A DNA stretch of 64,000 nucleotides from Plantactinospora sp. BC1 (GCF_003030345.1 NZ_CP028158.1:7130001-7194000), one strand, 5' to 3'. Positions 17,898 to 27,803 are shown, counted from the first letter of the stretch. The notes: generated by a model not told the origin, from the letters alone. Numbers and translations: made by a program.

Positions 17898-17907
17898 CGC
17901 CGGCGGG

Positions 17908-18603
17908 TTACCAACGCCCGTCGGCGCGGAGCACCCTCTGCCCGGAGACGTAGAGGTCGTCCCCGCCGAGCAGCAGCAGCCGGACGACCTCGGTCGCCAC
18001 CTGCTCGGGCAGCGCGAAGATCGTGTCGAGGAACTCGGCGCCGACCCGCTCCTGGAGTCTGGTCGGCATCGGGCCGGGGTGGATCTCCATCACCTTGATG
18101 CTGTTCGTGCCCTGCGCCTCGGCCAGCGACTCGACCAGGCTGGTGCCGAAGCTCTTCGTCGCCCGATAGAGCGGGATGCCCGGCCGGGGCACGTCGGTGG
18201 CGAGCGCGCTGACGTAGACGATGTTGCCGTACCCCTGTTCGCGCATCCGCAGCAGCGCCTCGTGCAGCAGGTACGCCGTACCCAGCACGTTCACCTCGAT
18301 CGCCCGGCGGATCGTCTCCGGGGAGAGTTCCTCCAGCCTGCCGCCGGCCCACATCGCGGCGCAGTGCGCCAGGCCGTCGATCGGGCCGTACCGGGCGACG
18401 ATCTCCGCGAGGGCGTCCCGGACCTGCTCGCTGCGGGACATGTCGCAGACGATGCCGTCGCAGCCCAGCTCGTCACGGGCCTGGGACACCTCGTCCGGGA
18501 CGTTGCCGAGGATCACGACCCGGTGGTCGGCGGCGAGGATCCGGGCGACCTCCTTCCCGAGCCCGCTGGTGCCGCCGTCCACCACGAATGTCCTGGAGTC
18601 CAT
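17908..18603 (-). CDS. Short-chain dehydrogenase/reductase
   Basis: This 231-residue NAD(P)-dependent oxidoreductase is of the classical SDR type. The cofactor loop is GGTSGLG (residues 10-16), an acidic CDMS lies near 53-56, and the active site is VSALATDV with YRATK (Tyr and Lys) about 13 residues later. I start it at the ATG 18603-18601, preceded by GGTGGAGTGGGC; a longer frame upstream lacks the SDR pattern. It is the first gene of a two-gene unit with the MFS exporter. The substrate is not predictable. Confidence 0.9.
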   Translation of the reverse strand: MDSRTFVVDGGTSGLGKEVARILAADHRVVILGNVPDEVSQARDELGCDGIVCDMSRSEQVRDALAEIVARYGPIDGLAHCAAMWAGGRLEELSPETIRRAIEVNVLGTAYLLHEALLRMREQGYGNIVYVSALATDVPRPGIPLYRATKSFGTSLVESLAEAQGTNSIKVMEIHPGPMPTRLQERVGAEFLDTIFALPEQVATEVVRLLLLGGDDLYVSGQRVLRADGRW

Positions 18604-18973
18604 GCCCACTCCACCTCCTCGTCGACGACGCGGTCCTATCAAGGAGGGTTTCACCTGTGGCGCGGGCGTGCGGCCATGATCGGGTAATCCGGGCGGGCGT
18701 ACGGCCACGGCCGGCCGCCCCGGACCGGCCGATTCGGGACGGCCCGATGCTCGGGACCCGATTCGGGACAGCGGGTGCGTGACCGACCTCCGGCCAGGCT
18801 TCCGGCAGCGGGTGGTACCCGGTGGTCGACCGCGCCGCCCCCGATCGGCGGTCCGCGAGGCGGCGCCGGAGCCGGTGTGCGCATCCGCCCGTCTCGATGC
18901 GACAGCCCGGTGTCATCTGGGGTTTCGCGACGGTGCTTCCCCCGTTAATCCGGAGGATCCAGGGTTACCGGCC
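18604..18973. other. Divergent intergenic region between SDR and phoD
   Basis: This 370-base gap holds the promoters of the SDR/MFS unit (leftward) and the phoD unit (rightward). I see one direct repeat, CCGATTCGGGAC at 18729-18740 and 18758-18769. I found no PHO-box-like GTTCA repeats and no convincing -35/-10 pair. No coding sequence is supported here. Confidence 0.5.
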
Positions 18974-20500
18974 ATGCAGAAGATCAATCGCCGCATCTTC
19001 GTCCTGGGTGGACTCGGTGCCGTCGGCACGGTCGCGCTGCCGCTGCGGGGTGCCGTGGCCGCGACCCCCTACCCGTTCAAGCTGGGCGTCGCCTCCGGTG
19101 AACCAGCACCGGACAGCGTCGTACTCTGGACCCGGCTCGCCCCGTCGCCGCTGAACGCCGACGGACAGGGCGGGATGGCCAACGCGGACGTCACCGTCGA
19201 GTGGCAGGTGTCGGCCGAGGAGCGGTTCGGCTCGCTGGTCGCCTCCGGCTCGGTCGCCGCGCGATACGCCGACGCGCACTCGGTACACGTGGTCGCCGGT
19301 GGTCTCGCCCCGGACGCCGACTACTTCTACCGGTTCCGGGCCCAGGGACACATCTCCCCGGTGGGGCGTACCCGGACCGCGCCGGCGGCCGGCAGCTTCG
19401 GCCGGGACCTGGTGATGACCTTCGCCTCCTGCGCGCACTACGAGTCCGGCTACTACACCGCCTACCGGCGGATGGCCGAGGAGAACCCGGGGCTGGTACT
19501 GCACCTCGGCGACTACCTCTACGAGGACGCCACCACCACCGGCTCGGTACGCGAACACGTCGGCGCCGAGATCGTCTCGCTGGCCGACTACCGCCGCAGG
19601 TACGCCCAGTACAAGTCCGATCCGGACCTCCAGGCGGCGCACGCGGCCGCGCCGTGGCTGCTGGTGCCGGACGACCACGAGGTGGAGAACAACTACGCCG
19701 GCACGGTACGGGAGAACAACACCCCGGCGCTGACCGCCGCACAGTGGACCGCCCGGCGTACCGCCGCCTACCGGGCGTACTACGAGAACCTGCCGCTGCG
19801 GCCCAGCTCGGCGCCGTCCGGCAACAGCATTCCGCTGTACCGGCGGATCCGCTGGGGGCAGCTCGCCACCTTCCACATGCTCGACACCCGGCAGTACCGG
19901 GACGACCAGGCCTGCGGGGACGGCCGCAAGGTCTGCGCCGACGCCGACCTGCCCGGCCGTACCCTGACCGGCGCCGCCCAGGAGGCCTGGCTCCTCGACG
20001 GCCTGGGCCAGCGGCTCGGCACCTGGGACATCATGGGTCAGCAGGTCTTCTTCGCCCGGCAGCTCGACGCGGCCGGGGCGGCGAACATGGACTCCTGGGA
20101 CGGCTACCGCGCCTCCCGGTCCCGGATCCAGCAGGGCTGGACCCAGCGCGGCGTACGCAACCCGCTGGTGCTCACCGGCGACGTCCACCAGGCCTGGGCC
20201 AACGACCTCAAGGCCGACTACGCCAACCCGGGTTCGGCGACGATCGGCACCGAACTGGTCTGCACCTCGATCTCCTCCGGCGGCAACGGCTCCGCCGACA
20301 CGGCGATCCCGAACGGCAGCGTGAACCCGCACATCAGGTTCTTCTCCAACCGGCGCGGCTACGTGCGTACCACCATCGGCCGGGCCCAGCTCCGGGCCGA
20401 CTTCCGGGCGGTGGCCAGCGTCACCGAGCACGGTGCCCCGGTCTCCACCGTCGGTTCGTTCGTCATCGCCGAGGGCCGCCCCGGCCTGCAGGCCGGCTGA
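18974..20500 (+). CDS. phoD: Alkaline phosphatase D (PhoD family), Tat-exported
   Basis: This 508-residue secreted phosphodiesterase/phosphomonoesterase releases phosphate from organic esters. It begins with a twin-arginine signal (NRRIFVLGGLGAVGTVALPL, residues 5-24). The PhoD N-terminal domain follows (FKLGVASGEPAPDSVVLWTR), then metal-binding motifs of the metallophosphatase domain: GDYLYED, DDHEVENN, LDTRQYRDDQ and GDVHQAW. The ATG 18974 is chosen because it places the Tat signal at the N-terminus; GGAGGA lies 16 bases upstream, which is rather far. The next gene starts 15 bases after its stop. Confidence 0.93.
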   Translation: MQKINRRIFVLGGLGAVGTVALPLRGAVAATPYPFKLGVASGEPAPDSVVLWTRLAPSPLNADGQGGMANADVTVEWQVSAEERFGSLVASGSVAARYADAHSVHVVAGGLAPDADYFYRFRAQGHISPVGRTRTAPAAGSFGRDLVMTFASCAHYESGYYTAYRRMAEENPGLVLHLGDYLYEDATTTGSVREHVGAEIVSLADYRRRYAQYKSDPDLQAAHAAAPWLLVPDDHEVENNYAGTVRENNTPALTAAQWTARRTAAYRAYYENLPLRPSSAPSGNSIPLYRRIRWGQLATFHMLDTRQYRDDQACGDGRKVCADADLPGRTLTGAAQEAWLLDGLGQRLGTWDIMGQQVFFARQLDAAGAANMDSWDGYRASRSRIQQGWTQRGVRNPLVLTGDVHQAWANDLKADYANPGSATIGTELVCTSISSGGNGSADTAIPNGSVNPHIRFFSNRRGYVRTTIGRAQLRADFRAVASVTEHGAPVSTVGSFVIAEGRPGLQAG

Positions 20501-20515
20501 GAGGAAGTACCTCCG

Positions 20516-22021
20516 TTGAACCCCGTCATCTCGCTGCTCGTCACCTCCCTGCTGACCGTGCCGGCGCCGGCCGTCCCGACGACGTCGCCCACGCCGGGAC
20601 CGGCGACGTCGCCCACGCAAGCCCCGGCGACACCGTCCGCGCCGGCCCCGGCGACACCGCCCAGCCCGGTCGCACCGACCGCCCCGACCCCCTCCCCGAC
20701 CGGCGCCGCGACTCCGACCCCGACCGGCGCCGCGCCCTCCGGCGGTACCCCGACTCCGAGGCCGACCGGTACGGCCGGGCCGGGGCCGACCGGCCGGGCG
20801 GTCCCGGCCCCGGCCCCGGCCGAAATGGCCGTCGCCGCCGCGCCGGTCACCTGGACCACGGCGAACAGCACCGCCAGCGGCGACCAGGACGTGCCGGCGA
20901 TCGCCGCCAACCGCAACGGCCGGGTCGCGGTGGTCTGGGAGGACGACCGCGACGCGACCGCGCCCGAGGACGACGCGCACTCCGAGATCTACCTGCGGGT
21001 GTTCGACAACGGCACCCCGGTCTACGAGCTGAAGCTCTCCGCCGGTGGCACCTCCGGGACGAACTGGAAGCACGTCACCCCGGACGTCGGCATCGACGAC
21101 CGGGGCAACGCGGTGGTCGTCTGGGCGGACGACCCGGACGGCAACGGCTTCTACAACGTGCCGTACCGGGTGGTCTCGCCGACCGGCAGCGTGCTCGCCT
21201 CGGGTCGGGCCAACGCCTCCGCCGACGGCCAGCAGCTCCATCCGAAGGTGGCGGTGGACCCCGACGGCGTACCGAACAGCAGCACGGCGGTCGGCTTCAG
21301 CGTGGTGTGGGAGGACGTCCAGGGCACCGGGCCGGCGACCGTCCGGGTCGCCGGCTACACCGGCAACACCAGCAAGGCGTACGAGATGCCGGCCAGCCAG
21401 TCGACCGGCGAGCACCACCGGCCGGACGTGGCGGTCTCGGCATCCGGTGACGCGCTGGTGGTCTGGGACGAGGACGGCGACGCGAACGGGTCGTACAACG
21501 TCGGCCTGGCCCGGTTCGCCCGGTCGAACGGCGCGGTGAACCTCTCCCGCCGGATCGCCAACTCGGCCAGCGGCGGGCAGCAGCGCCGGCCCGCGATCGC
21601 GGCCAACTTCACCGGCGACTTCGCCGTGGCCTGGGAGTCCGACCACACCGGTGCGGCCGGGGTCTGGCTGCGCTCGTTCAGCAGCGCGGCGGCGGCCCGG
21701 CACGACGACGTCGAGGTCTCCACCGGCGCCGGTGCGGTCGCGCCGAGCGTCGGGATCGACGACCAGGCCAACGCGGTGGTCGGCTGGACGGTGGCGACCG
21801 CCGCCCAGGACGTCGCGGCCCGGGGCTTCAACCCGGACGGTACGGGGACCGGCCGGCTGCCCGGTCAGGTGCTCGGGCAAACCACCACCGGCCGGCAGGA
21901 GCAGATCGCGCTCACCTCGTCCCCCTGGGGTGAGGTCAGCGTCTGCTACACCGACGACAACGACGGCAACTCCTTCGACCAGGTCATCCTCGGGGTGGAC
22001 GGGTCCAACTCGGACTGGTAG
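20516..22021 (+). CDS. Secreted repeat protein, predicted seven-bladed propeller
   Basis: I do not recognise this 501-residue protein as a named family. A TTG start follows GAGGAAG by eight bases. The N-terminus is a short hydrophobic segment (VISLLVTSLLTVPAPA), then about 90 residues rich in Pro, Thr and Ala, likely an exposed wall-spanning linker. The rest is seven units of about 50 residues, each with a strand like AVVVWADDPDGNG or ALVVWDEDGDANG. Seven such units suggest a beta-propeller. The D-x-D-G-D/N-G loops could bind calcium. Coupling to phoD suggests a cell-surface role under phosphate limitation, which is inference. Confidence 0.75.
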   Translation: MNPVISLLVTSLLTVPAPAVPTTSPTPGPATSPTQAPATPSAPAPATPPSPVAPTAPTPSPTGAATPTPTGAAPSGGTPTPRPTGTAGPGPTGRAVPAPAPAEMAVAAAPVTWTTANSTASGDQDVPAIAANRNGRVAVVWEDDRDATAPEDDAHSEIYLRVFDNGTPVYELKLSAGGTSGTNWKHVTPDVGIDDRGNAVVVWADDPDGNGFYNVPYRVVSPTGSVLASGRANASADGQQLHPKVAVDPDGVPNSSTAVGFSVVWEDVQGTGPATVRVAGYTGNTSKAYEMPASQSTGEHHRPDVAVSASGDALVVWDEDGDANGSYNVGLARFARSNGAVNLSRRIANSASGGQQRRPAIAANFTGDFAVAWESDHTGAAGVWLRSFSSAAAARHDDVEVSTGAGAVAPSVGIDDQANAVVGWTVATAAQDVAARGFNPDGTGTGRLPGQVLGQTTTGRQEQIALTSSPWGEVSVCYTDDNDGNSFDQVILGVDGSNSDW

Positions 22022-22040
22022 GCGGATGCCCGGTCGCCGG

Positions 22041-23294
22041 TCAGGGGTCGCACAACCGCCCGTGCCAGGCGACCGCCGCCGGGTCGGTGAGCGAGGCGAC
22101 CTGGTCGACCACCACCCGGAGTCGGGTGCGGTCGTCCGGCGCCGCCTTCCACAGTGGTGCGAAGACCGGGTCGAGCACCTCCGGTGCCCGGCTCAGCAGC
22201 GCCGTCACCAGTTCGGTCAGGATCTCCCGCTGGTGCTCGTACCAGTCCTGCGCGCCCGGGCGGCGCATCACGTACCGCAGCGCCATCCCCTTCAGCAGCG
22301 CGCACTCGGCGCGGATCCGTCGGGGTACCACCAGTTCGGCGGCGTACCGGCGCAGCGGGCCGGTACCGTGCCGCCGTTCGGTGGCCTCGACGGCCGCCGC
22401 GACGAAGCGCCCGGTCAGCAGGCTGGTGCTCGCCTTCAACGCGGCTAGGGCCCGGTGGCTGCCGTCGTAGTCGTAGAGCGGGGCGAGCACCGGGTCGGCG
22501 AGCAGTCCGGCCAGCACCTCGGCGAGGTCGTCCGCCGACTCGGTCGAGTACCGCCCGGCGACGTCGGCGCAGAGCGCGGCCCGCTCGTCGGGGTCGGCCC
22601 GCAACTGTGCCAGCCGGAGTCGCAGGTAGCCGCCGTGGATGCCGTCCTCGACGTCGTGCACCGAGTACGCCACGTCGTCGGCCCAGTCCATCACCTGCGC
22701 CTCCAGGCAGCGGACGTCGCCGTCCGGGGCGCCCCGGCGCAGCCAGCCGAAGGTGTCGGCGTCGTCGGCGTACACCCCGAACTTGCGCTCGCCGGGCCGG
22801 CGCTGCCAGGGGTATTTGCAGGTGGCGTCGAGGGCGGCCCGGGTCAGGTTGAGTCCGGCGGAGGTGCCGTCCGGGCCGTACACCTTGGCTTCCAGCCGGG
22901 TCAGCACCCGCAGCGTCTGTGCGTTGCCCTCGAAGCCGCCGCAGTCGGCGGCGAGGACGTCGAGCGCGGCCTCGCCGTTGTGCCCGAACGGCGGGTGCCC
23001 GAGGTCGTGCGCGAGCCCGGCCACGTCCACGATGTCCGGGTCGCAGCCGAGGCGCCCGCCCATCTCGCGGGCGATCTGGGCCACCTCCAGCGAGTGCGTG
23101 AGCCGGGTCCGGAGGAAGTCGTCGGTGCCGGCGGTGTGCACCTGGGTCTTGGCGGCCAGCCGCCGGAACGCCGCCGAGTGCAGCACCCGGGCCCGGTCCC
23201 GCTGGTACGGGCTCCGCCCGTAGCCGCTGTCCTTCGCCGGTTCGGCCACCCGGCGCTCCGCGTCAGGTTGGCTGACCACGCCACCGATCTTCAC
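22041..23294 (-). CDS. dgt: Deoxyguanosinetriphosphate triphosphohydrolase (dGTPase)
   Basis: This is an HD-domain enzyme that cleaves dGTP to deoxyguanosine and triphosphate. I start it at the GTG 23294, which gives 417 residues and lies 19 bases after the VOC stop codon. The substrate and metal motifs are [37 protein letters not shown] and [15 protein letters not shown], followed by [14 protein letters not shown]; these are diagnostic of bacterial dGTPases (pieces quoted separately). In actinobacteria dgt is often close to dnaG, as it is here. It ends convergently with the propeller gene. Confidence 0.94.
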   Translation of the reverse strand: MKIGGVVSQPDAERRVAEPAKDSGYGRSPYQRDRARVLHSAAFRRLAAKTQVHTAGTDDFLRTRLTHSLEVAQIAREMGGRLGCDPDIVDVAGLAHDLGHPPFGHNGEAALDVLAADCGGFEGNAQTLRVLTRLEAKVYGPDGTSAGLNLTRAALDATCKYPWQRRPGERKFGVYADDADTFGWLRRGAPDGDVRCLEAQVMDWADDVAYSVHDVEDGIHGGYLRLRLAQLRADPDERAALCADVAGRYSTESADDLAEVLAGLLADPVLAPLYDYDGSHRALAALKASTSLLTGRFVAAAVEATERRHGTGPLRRYAAELVVPRRIRAECALLKGMALRYVMRRPGAQDWYEHQREILTELVTALLSRAPEVLDPVFAPLWKAAPDDRTRLRVVVDQVASLTDPAAVAWHGRLCDP

Positions 23295-23313
23295 CCGGCC
23301 GCCCCCGGCTCCG

Positions 23314-23667
23314 TCAACTCCGCCGGGCGAGTACGCAGAACTCGTTGCCCTCCGGGTCGGCCAGCACGATCCAGGTGTCGTCCGCCGACTGCCCGACGTC
23401 GACGTGCCGGGCACCCATGTCGACCAGCCGCTCGACCTCGGCCTCCTGGTCGGTCGGGCGCAGGTCGATGTGCAGCCGGTTCTTCGTCTCCTTGCCCTCC
23501 GGCACCGGTACGAAGATCAGGCCGGGCAGCGTGTCGGGTGTCCGGCGGATCTCCACCTCGTCCGGCAACTCGGCGACGATCTGGTAGCCGAGCGCCTCGG
23601 CCCACCAGCGCGCGAGCCGAGCCGGATCGGCGGCATCGACCACCAGGTTCTCCCACACGATGCCCAT
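23314..23667 (-). CDS. VOC superfamily (glyoxalase/bleomycin-resistance-like) protein
   Basis: This 117-residue cytosolic protein has the paired beta-alpha-beta-beta-beta modules of the vicinal-oxygen-chelate fold: [28 protein letters not shown] at the N-terminus and RLHIDLRP plus [13 protein letters not shown] in the second half. The ATG 23667 follows GGAGGTGTGGCCC. The subfamily with WENLVVDA... and [10 protein letters not shown] is widespread in actinobacteria and has no fixed reaction. It precedes dgt and probably shares its transcript. Confidence 0.88.
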   Translation of the reverse strand: MGIVWENLVVDAADPARLARWWAEALGYQIVAELPDEVEIRRTPDTLPGLIFVPVPEGKETKNRLHIDLRPTDQEAEVERLVDMGARHVDVGQSADDTWIVLADPEGNEFCVLARRS

Positions 23668-24110
23668 GGGCCACACCTCCGTCACGAGGGAAACGAAGTT
23701 CGCGTGTCGCTCAGGTTACGCCCGGGTTCCCGAGTCGGGCGCGCCAACGAACCCCCGACACACCACGCGGTTGACCTGGCGATCCGTACGCAACCGCCAA
23801 ACAGCCGAGAGTTGCCGGACGATTGCCGATGGTCATGGGACGGCGTCGGGACTTCGCTCGGTGTAGCGTGCCGGAGTCGGAAGGTTACCGGGCGGGGGAC
23901 CACCGACCCCGGCGGCGGTCGGCGAGCAGCGGGCGGCGCTCCACCGGGGGCGGCCGGCCGACCCGGGCGGCGCGGACCGCGTCTCATGACGACGTGGCAG
24001 CACCGTCGGAGGGCACCCGGCGACGTCGAGCGGCAACGAGGCCACAGGCGACGAGCGACGGCACCGAGCAAAGTCCAGCGGCACGGACCAACGCCCAAGG
24101 AGAGTCACCA
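23668..24110. other. Divergent intergenic region between VOC/dgt and roadblock genes
   Basis: This 443-base gap contains the promoters of the leftward VOC-dgt pair and the rightward roadblock gene. TTGACC occurs at about 23774, without a good -10 partner at 17 bases. TAGCGT (23864-23869) is a possible -10 element for the rightward gene. I find no strong palindrome and no supported coding sequence. Confidence 0.4.
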
Positions 24111-24617
24111 GTGAACACTGATGCCGCCCTGCTGGCCGAACTGCACCGGCTGCGACGCGCGGTACCGGAGATATCGGGTGCCATACTCGCCGCCGTGGAC
24201 GGGCTGCTGGTCGTCAGCGACCTGCCCGACACCGATCCGCACCACATCGCCGCCCTCTCCGCGGCGGGGCTCGGGATCGGGAGCCGCTTCGCCGACCTGG
24301 TCGGGCACGGGTCGCTGCACGAGGCCGTGGTCCGGGGCGCGGAGGGCTCGGTCGTCGTCTATCCGGCCGGTGCGGACGCGATCCTCACCACCGTGGTCCG
24401 GCCGGAGACCGACCTGCTCCGGCTGCACGCCGAGGCCCGGCCGACCGCCCAGCGACTCGGTGCGCTCTGGGACGCCGTACGGCAGCCGACGGTGGCGACG
24501 GCGATCCCGCCGGCCACCGACCCGGACGCACCGCTGGCCACCCGTACTCCGATGGCCGCCCTTCCGGCCGGGCTCTGGTCCTCCTCCGGCGACCGGCGCT
24601 TCCCCGGCCGGCAGTGA
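24111..24617 (+). CDS. Roadblock/LC7 domain protein
   Basis: This 168-residue cytosolic protein contains a roadblock/LC7 domain in its first 115 residues: LLAELHRLRRAVPEISGAIL, AAVDGLLVVSDLPD and VVYPAGADAILTTVVRPETD. Roadblock proteins in actinobacteria usually work beside Ras-like GTPases and sensor kinases, often in conservon clusters. None of those partners is present here, so it stands alone. The last 50 residues are Pro/Ala-rich and low in complexity. The GTG start is preceded by AAGGAGAGTCACCA. Confidence 0.85.
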   Translation: MNTDAALLAELHRLRRAVPEISGAILAAVDGLLVVSDLPDTDPHHIAALSAAGLGIGSRFADLVGHGSLHEAVVRGAEGSVVVYPAGADAILTTVVRPETDLLRLHAEARPTAQRLGALWDAVRQPTVATAIPPATDPDAPLATRTPMAALPAGLWSSSGDRRFPGRQ

Positions 24618-24627
24618 CCGGCACGGC

Positions 24628-24646
24628 GCCGGGGCCGCACCCCGGC
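24628..24646. terminator. Hairpin after the roadblock gene
   Basis: GCCGGGG and CCCCGGC pair perfectly around a five-base loop, ten bases after the roadblock stop codon and before the convergent ppdK. There is no T-tract, as is common for actinobacterial terminators. Confidence 0.5.
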
Positions 24647-24788
24647 CCGTCCGGCGGCGTCACGTGCCGGGCGTCGTTCGGTTTGGCGGTCGCCCGCTGA
24701 CCGCGACCGGTCGTCGGCCCGGTACCGGTGGTGAACGGCGTTGGCCAGCACCGGTACCGGGCGACGCGTACGGGACGGGGCCGGAGGG

Positions 24789-27497
24789 TCAGCGGCTGTC
24801 GGAGCCGGTGGACTCGATCACCGCGCGGCCGGCCTCCAGCCGGGCCACCGGGACCCGGAACGGTGAGCAGGAGACGTAGTCCAGCCCCACCTCGTGGAAG
24901 AAGTGCACCGATTCGGGGTCGCCGCCGTGCTCGCCGCAGACGCCGAGCTTGAGGCCGGGGCGGGCCGCCCGGCCCTCGTCGGTGGCGATCCGGACCAGCC
25001 GGCCGACCCCGTCGGCGTCGATCGACTCGAACGGCGAGATGCCGAAGATGCCCAGCTCCAGGTAGCGCCAGAAGAAGGCACCCTCCACGTCGTCGCGGGA
25101 GAAGCCCCAGCCCATCTGGGTCAGGTCGTTGGTGCCGAAGGAGAAGAACTCGGCGGCCTCGGCGATCTGCCCGGCGGTCAGCGCCGCCCGGGGTACCTCG
25201 ATCATGGTGCCGATCAACACCTCGACGGCCTGTTCCCGGGTGACCTCCGCGATGATCTTTTCGGCCTCGGCGCGTACCGTCTCCAACTCCTGGACCGCGC
25301 CGACCAGCGGGACCATGATCTCGGGCTTCGGGTTGCCGCCGGCCCTGGCGCACTCCACGGCCGCCTCGACGATCGCCCGCACCTGCATGGCGAAGAGGCC
25401 CGGGATGACCAGGCCGAGTCGCACCCCGCGCAGGCCCAGCATCGGGTTCTGTTCGTGCATCCGGCGTACCGCGTTGAGCAGGGCCTCGTCCCGGGCGGCG
25501 TCCTCGCCGCGCTCGTGCGCGACCGCGACGTGCACGGCCAGCTCCTCCAGCGAGGGGAGGAACTCGTGCAACGGCGGGTCGATCAGCCGGACGGTGACCG
25601 GCTGGCCGTCCATCGCCCGGAAGACCTCGCCGAAGTCGGCCCGCTGCAACGGCAGCAGTTCGGCCAGCGCGGCCTGCCGCTCGTCGTCGCTGCGGGCCAG
25701 GATCAGCCGCTCGACCAGTGCGCGGCGGTCACCGAGGAACATGTGCTCGGTGCGGCACAGGCCGATCCCCTCGGCCCCGAACCGCCGGGCCCGGGCCGCG
25801 TCCTCGCCGGTGTCGGCGTTCGCCCGGACGCCCAGCCGCCGCTTGGCGTCGGCGTGCGTCATGATCCGGTGTACGGCGGCCACCAGCGGATCGTCGGTGG
25901 TCGCACCGTCCACGCTGCCCTCGAAGTAGCGAACCACCTCGGAGGGCCAGACCGGCACCTCGCCGAGGTAGACCTTGCCGGTGGTGCCGTCGATGGAGAC
26001 GACGTCCCCCTCGGAGACCGTCTGGCCGTTGACGGTGAACCGGCGTTGCCGGACGTCGACGTCGAGCGAGTCGGCGCCGCAGACGCAGGTCTTGCCCATT
26101 CCCCGGGCGACCACGGCGGCGTGACTGGTCTTGCCGCCGCGCGAGGTGAGGATGCCGCGCGAGGCGATCATGCCGGGCAGGTCGTCCGGGTTGGTCTCCC
26201 GGCGGACCAGGATGACGTCCTCGCCGGCGTCGGCGAGTTCGACCGCCCGGCTCCCCTCGAAGACCACCTTGCCGACCGCGGCGCCCGGCGAGGCGCCGAT
26301 GCCGGTGGCCAGCGGGGACGGGTCGGCGTCGAGCCTGAACCGGGGGAACATCAGCTGGGCGAGCTGTGCGCCGTTGACCCGGTGCAGCGCCTCGTCCAGG
26401 TCGATCAGGCCCTCGTCGACGAGCTGGGCGGCGATCACGAACGCGGCGGCGGCGGTGCGCTTGCCGACCCGGGTCTGCAACATCCACAGTTTGCCGCGCT
26501 CGATGGTGAACTCGATGTCGCAGAGGTCGCGGTAGTGCTCCTCCAGCCGGGCCATGATGGCCAGCAGTTCGTCGTACGCCGGCTTGTTCAGCTCTTCGAG
26601 CTGTTGCAGCGGGACGGTGTTGCGGATCCCGGCCACCACGTCCTCGCCCTGGGCGTTGGCCAGGTAGTCGCCGTAGATGCCCTGCGCGCCGCTGGCCGGG
26701 TCGCGGGTGAACGCCACTCCGGTGCCGGAGTCCGGCCCGAGGTTGCCGAAGACCATCGCCACGACGTTGACGGCGGTGCCGAGGTCGGCGGGGATCCGCT
26801 CCTGCCGCCGGTAGAGCACGGCCCGTTCGGCGTTCCACGAGTCGAAGACCGCGTTGATGGCGAGTCGGAGCTGCTCCCGGGGCTGTTGCGGGAAGTCCCG
26901 CCCGGTGTGCTTCCTGAAGATCGTCTTGTACGCGTCGACCAGCGCCCGCAGGTCGTCCGCGTCGAGGTCGAGGTCGTTCTCGGTACCCTTGGCCCGCTTG
27001 GCGTCGTCGAGGGCGTGCTCGAAATCCTCGCCGGGTACGTCGCAGACCGTCTTGCCGAACATCTGGATGAGCCGGCGGTAGGAGTCCCAGGCGAACCGCT
27101 CGTTCCCGCCGGCCTGGGCGGCGAGGCCGGTCACGCTGGCGTCGTTGAGCCCGACGTTCAACACCGTCTCCATCATCCCGGGCATGGAGAACTTGGCTCC
27201 GGAGCGGACCGAGACCAGCAGCGGATCGGCCGGGTCGCCCAGCCGCTTGCCCATCCCGTCCTCCAGCGCGGACAGGTGCGCGTCGATCTCGTCGGCCAGC
27301 CCGTCGGGTTGGGTCCCGGTGGCGAGGTACGCCTGGCAGGCCTCGGTGCTGATGGTGAAGCCCGGTGGAACCGGCAGCCCGAGGTTGGTCATCTCGGCCA
27401 GGTTCGCGCCCTTGCCACCGAGCAGGTCCTTCAGGTCCTTGTTGCCCTCGGTGAAGTCGTAAACGTACTTGTGTCCCGCCGTCTGCTGCGCTGTCAA
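24789..27497 (-). CDS. ppdK: Pyruvate, phosphate dikinase
   Basis: This cytosolic enzyme interconverts pyruvate, ATP and phosphate with phosphoenolpyruvate, AMP and pyrophosphate. The 902-residue protein has the full domain order: an N-terminal ATP-grasp with GGKGANLAEM at residues 28-37, the phosphohistidine domain with GGKTSHAAVVARGMGK (catalytic His), and the C-terminal PEP/pyruvate barrel with GTNDLTQM and CGEHGGDP. A TTG start follows GGGAGGGTCCG. It is transcribed divergently from the GH20 gene. A nearby inverted repeat, CGTTC/GAACG at 27517-27532, could be a regulatory site. Confidence 0.96.
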   Translation of the reverse strand: MTAQQTAGHKYVYDFTEGNKDLKDLLGGKGANLAEMTNLGLPVPPGFTISTEACQAYLATGTQPDGLADEIDAHLSALEDGMGKRLGDPADPLLVSVRSGAKFSMPGMMETVLNVGLNDASVTGLAAQAGGNERFAWDSYRRLIQMFGKTVCDVPGEDFEHALDDAKRAKGTENDLDLDADDLRALVDAYKTIFRKHTGRDFPQQPREQLRLAINAVFDSWNAERAVLYRRQERIPADLGTAVNVVAMVFGNLGPDSGTGVAFTRDPASGAQGIYGDYLANAQGEDVVAGIRNTVPLQQLEELNKPAYDELLAIMARLEEHYRDLCDIEFTIERGKLWMLQTRVGKRTAAAAFVIAAQLVDEGLIDLDEALHRVNGAQLAQLMFPRFRLDADPSPLATGIGASPGAAVGKVVFEGSRAVELADAGEDVILVRRETNPDDLPGMIASRGILTSRGGKTSHAAVVARGMGKTCVCGADSLDVDVRQRRFTVNGQTVSEGDVVSIDGTTGKVYLGEVPVWPSEVVRYFEGSVDGATTDDPLVAAVHRIMTHADAKRRLGVRANADTGEDAARARRFGAEGIGLCRTEHMFLGDRRALVERLILARSDDERQAALAELLPLQRADFGEVFRAMDGQPVTVRLIDPPLHEFLPSLEELAVHVAVAHERGEDAARDEALLNAVRRMHEQNPMLGLRGVRLGLVIPGLFAMQVRAIVEAAVECARAGGNPKPEIMVPLVGAVQELETVRAEAEKIIAEVTREQAVEVLIGTMIEVPRAALTAGQIAEAAEFFSFGTNDLTQMGWGFSRDDVEGAFFWRYLELGIFGISPFESIDADGVGRLVRIATDEGRAARPGLKLGVCGEHGGDPESVHFFHEVGLDYVSCSPFRVPVARLEAGRAVIESTGSDSR

Positions 27498-27691
27498 CGG
27501 ACCCTCCCACGTGCGCCGTTCGACACTGAACGAAGGTTTAGCCGCTCTCTACGTACCCAGGGGACGGTTGCCCGTACCAGCGGGAATCGCCGGCTACTGG
27601 TGGGCGAAGGCTAAGGGACCGACGCGCGCCTTGGGACCGTTCGGTGACAATCCGCACAGCTGCGAGGGCTGTACGTGTTCGCGCGGTTGTG

Positions 27692-27705
27692 TGGGAACGA
27701 TCCCA
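27692..27705. promoter_or_regulatory. LacI-family operator-like palindrome
   Basis: TGGGAACGATCCCA has five-base inverted arms. It differs at two central positions from TGGGAGCGCTCCCA, the operator of the cellobiose repressor CebR of streptomycetes. It lies about 195 bases upstream of each divergent gene, ppdK and the GH20 hexosaminidase. Sugar-responsive control of either gene is plausible. No LacI-family gene is in the window. Confidence 0.5.
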
Positions 27706-27803
27706 TGCGCAAGATCAGTCAGCCGGAAGAAATCGGGCCGCTTCGGCGTTGGGCTGGATCGACCAGGTGCCACGGAAGGGTCGTATCACAGGGTGACCAA
27801 CCC

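Noticed and set aside
16290-18603. Siderophore biosynthesis cluster with the SIP gene
   Set aside because: An EntS-like exporter and an SDR are near, but there is no NRPS or NIS synthetase and no iron box before them.
18965-21880. 971-codon open frame on the minus strand
   Set aside because: It lies opposite phoD and the propeller protein and has the composition of an antisense shadow frame.
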